Source: Halobacteriales archaeon QH_7_65_31 (GTDB lineage: Archaea; Halobacteriota; Halobacteria; Halobacteriales; Haloarculaceae). From it: 64,000 nt of DNA. Below, piece after piece: positions 60,984 through 64,000 of the stretch (the stretch's first letter is position 1; every line of letters begins with the position of its first letter). The stretch lies in contig PXQU01000013.1 of assembly GCA_003021785.1 (NCBI GenBank), positions 62,001 to 126,000 of the forward strand, written 5' to 3'. The notes under the pieces were generated by a model. The model was not told the origin of the DNA and did not search any database. It was given only the letters and a program-made list of their open reading frames with translations. The position numbers and the translations under genes were made by a program.

Positions 60984-61618
60984 CTGACGACGACCCAGAA
61001 ATCGAGTCGGCGGTAACGCCGGTCGACAACGACACGGAGAGCACCGACCCGACAGCCGTCGATACTGAGGCCGCAACCGACGACGGAGGAGACGAGATTC
61101 CCGAGGTGACCAACGACGAGAAGGCAGAGGTCCCGAGCGAGCTGGCCGAGAAGATGACCGCCTCTCGGGACGCCGAAACCGACGACCCGGGAGACGGAGG
61201 GGGTGAACCCCACGACAGCGAAGGGTCGGAGAGCGACGATAAGGGGGGCTCCGAAGGGGGTGACGACCAACGTCCGTCTGGGTCGATCGACGAGAGCAGC
61301 AGCTACAACTGGGGAGACGTCTACGTCGATGGCCTCGGTATCTTTCTGCTGGAGATCAGTGCCGAGCTCGACGGCGAGGACCCAGACATGACAGAGGACG
61401 ATATCCGTTCACTCGCGACGAGTGGACCGGTCGATCTCCCGCAGGCGTTCGATGAGATGATAAACGAGATGGGGATGAACGACGAGATGAGTCCGATGCA
61501 GGCGACAGTGACGGGGAGCGCGATGCTGGCGTTCGCCGTGCTGATGAAGGAAACCGACGCCGCTGGACAGATGGTCGGAAAGTTCAGCGAGGCTGCCGAA
61601 GTGGGGGGTGAAGCCTGA
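60980..61618 (+). CDS. Acidic hypothetical sharing a linker repeat with its neighbour
   Basis: 212 aa, GTG start overlapping the previous stop. First 100 residues disordered and acidic, with GGDDQRPSGSIDESSSYNWG, which repeats the GSIDES segment of the previous gene. The C-terminal part (DVYVDGLGIFLLEISAELDG; ATVTGSAMLAFAVLMKETDA) is helical. Unknown function. Confidence 0.55.
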   Translation: MTDDDPEIESAVTPVDNDTESTDPTAVDTEAATDDGGDEIPEVTNDEKAEVPSELAEKMTASRDAETDDPGDGGGEPHDSEGSESDDKGGSEGGDDQRPSGSIDESSSYNWGDVYVDGLGIFLLEISAELDGEDPDMTEDDIRSLATSGPVDLPQAFDEMINEMGMNDEMSPMQATVTGSAMLAFAVLMKETDAAGQMVGKFSEAAEVGGEA

Positions 61619-62187
61619 TGTTCGGGAATCTTGGCGACGCAAAAGAGATGCTCGCGACAGCACGGAACCCCGGCGAGAGCGAGCAGATACGGTCGCTGTT
61701 GGGAGCGTTCGCTGCCACAGAGTCCGAACATCGAGCGGCGCTCCGTGAGCACGCGAGGGAACTCGGTGTCGATCCGGACGAAGCCGGTCTGACTGAACCC
61801 CCGGACGTGGAAGATCGGATCGACGAGCTCGCGGCGGGCATCTCGGCGCGGGTCAACGGCGAACCGTGGTCGACATGGTGCGAGCACGTCGCCCCAGATG
61901 ACCTAGACGGGGACGCCGCCGAAGAGTTCGCTGGAATCAATTCTGAGGAGTGGACTGAGATGCAGGAGTCCATCGTTCGGGAATGGCGAACCGACGATGA
62001 TCTCGCCACGGGGCAATTTTCCGACGACCAGCTCGTCGACGCAGACCTACAGAGCCGGTTCGGTGTCGATGCGGTGACGTTCGAGGAGTTCGTCGTCAAC
62101 TATTCCCCGGGACGGCTGTTCGAGGAGCTGTTCGCGGGTGAGATGAACCGCAACACGGCAGGGGTCAAGGCCCTGTCGGGGGAGTAG
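61618..62187 (+). CDS. Hypothetical protein preceding the packaging ATPase
   Basis: 189 aa. Helical (MFGNLGDAKEMLATARNPGE; ALREHARELGVDPDEAGLTE), with VTFEEFVVNYSPGRLFEELF near the end. The stop TAG abuts the ATPase ATG. Possibly an ATPase partner or portal-associated protein; not recognised. Confidence 0.5.
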   Translation: MFGNLGDAKEMLATARNPGESEQIRSLLGAFAATESEHRAALREHARELGVDPDEAGLTEPPDVEDRIDELAAGISARVNGEPWSTWCEHVAPDDLDGDAAEEFAGINSEEWTEMQESIVREWRTDDDLATGQFSDDQLVDADLQSRFGVDAVTFEEFVVNYSPGRLFEELFAGEMNRNTAGVKALSGE

Positions 62188-63018
62188 ATGCATCTACTCG
62201 TCGCCGGTGCTGCGGGCTGGGGGAAGGGATATCTCGCCCAGATCCTCGTCTACAATAACATGATCGGCGAGACGTTCGACGCGGTCATCGTCCTCGACAC
62301 GTCTAACGAGTTCCGTGGGTTGGTGTCGTCTGAACACGGGCCTGCTCCGGCGACACACTGGGCGGTAACAGAACGAGAGGCGACGGCGTGGGACCGGCAG
62401 GACTGGCAGGCGCTCATTGGCTCGAACCGGAACCTCGTCCTGCAGCGGGGCGTCGCAAAGGGAGACGAGTGGCAAGAGGCCGCTGCTGAAATCGTGATGG
62501 GAGCGCGGCTCTCCTCGCTTGATGTGCTCGTTACCATCGACGAGGGGCACGGCCTAGCACCGCAGAGCGGTGGATCGTATCCTGAGGAGCTGGAGAAGCT
62601 CGTTACCGACGGACGAACCGAGGGAGGTGCAGCGACATCGTCGATGTGGCTCACGCAGCGACTCGCACAGATCGACAAGAACATCACCGAAAACTGCAAC
62701 GCGCGGTTCCTCGGTGGGTTTGAGGGCGACAACAGCCTATCATCCGTCGGCGATATCCTGCCGTATCCGAAGGAGATGCACGCGACGGGCGGCCAGCCCG
62801 TCAACAGCTCCATTCCCGAGAAGCTGCTCACTGACGGCGAGGCGATCAGCGTACGGAAGTGGACAGAGCCGGATGAGGACGGTGAACCACAGACGGTTAA
62901 TTCGGAGTGGATTTACACCGATGAGACGGGCAAGCTCGCGCGGAAACAGTCGAACGACTACACTGCTGTCTGTGATCACGTCGGCGCATCGGGAAAGCGA
63001 ATCGACGTGGGGATCTGA
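62188..63018 (+). CDS. Packaging-type P-loop ATPase (FtsK/HerA-like, halovirus type)
   Basis: 276 aa. P-loop: LLVAGAAGWGKGYLAQ (residues 3-18), with Gly14 where a Ser/Thr is normal. Walker B: VLVTIDEGHG, Asp118-Glu119. SSMWLTQRLAQIDKN has the Gln/Arg sensor region of the HerA/FtsK group. The ATPase powers genome entry into capsids in tailless membrane-containing viruses. It sits upstream of the small hydrophobic and capsid-like genes, as in SH1/HHIV-2-type haloviruses. Start ATG 62188 is close to the P-loop. Confidence 0.72.
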   Translation: MHLLVAGAAGWGKGYLAQILVYNNMIGETFDAVIVLDTSNEFRGLVSSEHGPAPATHWAVTEREATAWDRQDWQALIGSNRNLVLQRGVAKGDEWQEAAAEIVMGARLSSLDVLVTIDEGHGLAPQSGGSYPEELEKLVTDGRTEGGAATSSMWLTQRLAQIDKNITENCNARFLGGFEGDNSLSSVGDILPYPKEMHATGGQPVNSSIPEKLLTDGEAISVRKWTEPDEDGEPQTVNSEWIYTDETGKLARKQSNDYTAVCDHVGASGKRIDVGI

Positions 63019-63020
63019 CG

Positions 63021-63182
63021 ATGGCCCGACCCAGTGAGAGCGTGACGGCATACGGGGGGAAAGCTGACCGGTTCCGTGAGGTAGCAGCGGTGATCGAGGA
63101 GCAACGCGGCTACGAGCCGAGTAACAGCGAGGTCCTCTCGGTCTTGCTAGGCGAGTTCGACGCGGATTCATATCGTCGGTGA
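63021..63182 (+). CDS. Small RHH-like or hypothetical protein
   Basis: 53 aa, 2 bp after the ATPase stop. MARPSESVTAYGGKADRFRE, then VAAVIEEQRGYEPSNSEVLS, with a helix-turn-helix-like rhythm that might be RHH. Shorter than common RHH proteins. Unknown. Confidence 0.45.
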   Translation: MARPSESVTAYGGKADRFREVAAVIEEQRGYEPSNSEVLSVLLGEFDADSYRR

Positions 63183-63273
63183 TACGTCCAGTGAGTCCCG
63201 GCGGGTCCCGCTGAGACTCCGCAGAAACCTGCTTCGCGGCTTATGAACGGCATACTCCTACTCGTAGGTGTAG
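63183..63273 (+). promoter_or_regulatory. Possible promoter before the hydrophobic and capsid genes
   Basis: 91-bp gap, the only sizeable one in the plus-strand cascade. GGCTTATGAAC (about 63238-63248) lies 26-36 bp before the ATG at 63274, and a GC-rich imperfect inverted repeat is to its left. Could mark the start of a separate virion-gene transcript. Confidence 0.4.
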
Positions 63274-63615
63274 ATGGAGGCAACAGCCTACTTCGATAAG
63301 TTCGCAGACGAACAGTTCGCGAAAGATTCAGCCGGCGCTCTCGGCGGACTTCTAGCAGCGGAACTCATCGCAACGGGTATCGGTGGAATGACTGTCCCCG
63401 GCATCGGGTACACCATCCCCCGTAATTCCGGTATTGATCAGGCAGTCGGTGGCGCGTCGGTCATCGTCGGGTCTGAAGCCGCCCCGATCAAGGGCCGGAT
63501 GAAGCGACACGCGCAGGTCGGTGGCGCAATCGCGATAGGACACGGAATCGCCGAACGGTTCGGTGTCGTCGACCAGCTGAACACAGCCGTCGCCGGCGCG
63601 GCGGGAGGTAACTAA
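63274..63615 (+). CDS. Small hydrophobic virion-type protein
   Basis: 113 aa with a glycine/alanine-rich hydrophobic run (SAGALGGLLAAELIATGIGG; MTVPGIGYTIP) and a second (QVGGAIAIGHGIAERFGVVD). The shape and place, between the ATPase and a capsid-like gene, match the small membrane proteins (VP12-type) of SH1-like viruses. Based on position and composition, not on a search. Confidence 0.55.
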   Translation: MEATAYFDKFADEQFAKDSAGALGGLLAAELIATGIGGMTVPGIGYTIPRNSGIDQAVGGASVIVGSEAAPIKGRMKRHAQVGGAIAIGHGIAERFGVVDQLNTAVAGAAGGN

Positions 63616-63617
63616 CG

Positions 63618-64000
63618 ATGGTGAGTCTATTCGCCTCGATGGGCGCGGTGTCCGATGAGGACGTCATCACGACCTATCAAAATGCTCCCAGCGTCGCGCT
63701 CAAGCCGACGCCGATGCTGGAGATCAGCCCAGAGCGGGGCCAGTTCTACCGCTTCCACAACGTGACGTGGAACGGCCACACCGGTCTGCCGGTGTACATG
63801 GACCTGAACGCGGCGGACGGGTCGGACCTGCCGACCACGACCCTCGTCGTGTTCGAGTTCCAGTCCTCGAACGGAGACGACTACCACCGTGTTGCGGTTC
63901 CGCTCAAGCGGATCAACTTCTTCAACAAGTACGGTGTTGAGGAGCAGTCCGATCAGGACCGACGTCACAATGCGCTCATCCCGCTGAAGTATCCCGAAGC
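63618..64000 (+). CDS. Capsid-like protein, N-terminal fragment (runs off the window)
   Basis: 127 residues visible from ATG 63618, no stop before base 64000. Strand-rich: FYRFHNVTWNGHTGLPVYMD, TTTLVVFEFQSSNGDDYHRV, VPLKRINFFNKYG. The pattern and place just after ATPase and small hydrophobic gene fit a major capsid protein of the vertical single-jelly-roll type (VP7/VP4 of SH1, SNJ1 relatives). Fold is inferred; a structure model or search is needed to confirm. Confidence 0.5.
   Translation, partial: MVSLFASMGAVSDEDVITTYQNAPSVALKPTPMLEISPERGQFYRFHNVTWNGHTGLPVYMDLNAADGSDLPTTTLVVFEFQSSNGDDYHRVAVPLKRINFFNKYGVEEQSDQDRRHNALIPLKYPE

Noticed and set aside
1-64000. CRISPR array or rRNA genes
   Set aside because: No series of regularly spaced direct repeats and no rRNA-like stretch was seen; the only spaced repeat pair is at 29663-29737, two copies only.
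55103-64000. Tailed-virus (caudovirus) or pleolipovirus provirus
   Set aside because: No terminase, portal, tail or tape-measure gene, and no pleolipovirus spike; the ATPase plus small hydrophobic plus capsid-like order fits tailless icosahedral viruses better. The right side is unseen, so this is a preference, not proof.

Overview
The window is chromosomal DNA of a halophilic archaeon (class Halobacteria). The evidence is the high GC, the strongly acidic proteins, haloarchaeal promoter boxes close to start codons (many probably leaderless), many GTG starts, the archaeal S10/spc ribosomal protein cluster with L32e, L19e, S4e and Rnp1, and typical haloarchaeal genes (FolC-FolP fusion, NreA, RadB, fused AhbA-AhbB). 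The genus cannot be fixed from the sequence alone.

Layout. 1-12.2 kb: the end of a glycosyltransferase, an unusual P-loop NTPase, cyanase, a broken sulfide:quinone-reductase-like gene, the folate fusion gene, NreA, several small haloarchaeal proteins, a PfkB-family sugar kinase and deoxyribose-phosphate aldolase. 12.2-13.2 kb: an AT-rich patch with a YdjM-like membrane protein, probably acquired. 13.2-27.5 kb: housekeeping and metabolism, including a tRNA methylthiotransferase, an acetamidase-like protein, a CDF transporter divergent from LarC (nickel-pincer cofactor), RadB, PdxS, a nucleoside phosphorylase, an old-yellow-enzyme-type reductase, and the ahbAB-met8-hemA tetrapyrrole operon. 27.6-40.8 kb: a cold-shock protein, two cis-prenyltransferase-like genes flanking a DUF433/PIN-like toxin-antitoxin pair, a Vms1-like release factor, a probable dgcN-dgcA D-glutamate operon, bacterial-type ThrRS, a Tat-exported 5'-nucleotidase, a PspA-family protein and a TrkA-type protein. 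40.9-54.9 kb: SecY and 23 ribosomal-cluster genes, with a SPOUT methyltransferase as the first gene of the cluster, all on the minus strand.

55.1-64.0 kb: tRNA-Gly(GCC), directly followed by an integrated element that runs off the right edge. It has a left module (SWIM-like zinc protein and small ORFs), a control region with an RHH regulator, a one-TM microprotein, an AbrB-type regulator and an 18-bp perfect palindrome, and then a long plus-strand cascade of overlapping genes. The cascade ends in a packaging-type ATPase, a small hydrophobic protein and the start of a possible capsid protein. The order resembles tailless, membrane-containing haloviruses of the SH1/HHIV-2/SNJ1 type, so I read it as an uncharacterised provirus. 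The integrase and the right attachment site are not in the window.

Other points worth a look are a predicted two-subunit cis-prenyltransferase, the SQR-like gene that has lost its catalytic-cysteine segment, a solo P-loop protein resembling the ATPase part of Csx3-AAA proteins, and a viral ATPase with Gly where the Walker A Ser/Thr should be.
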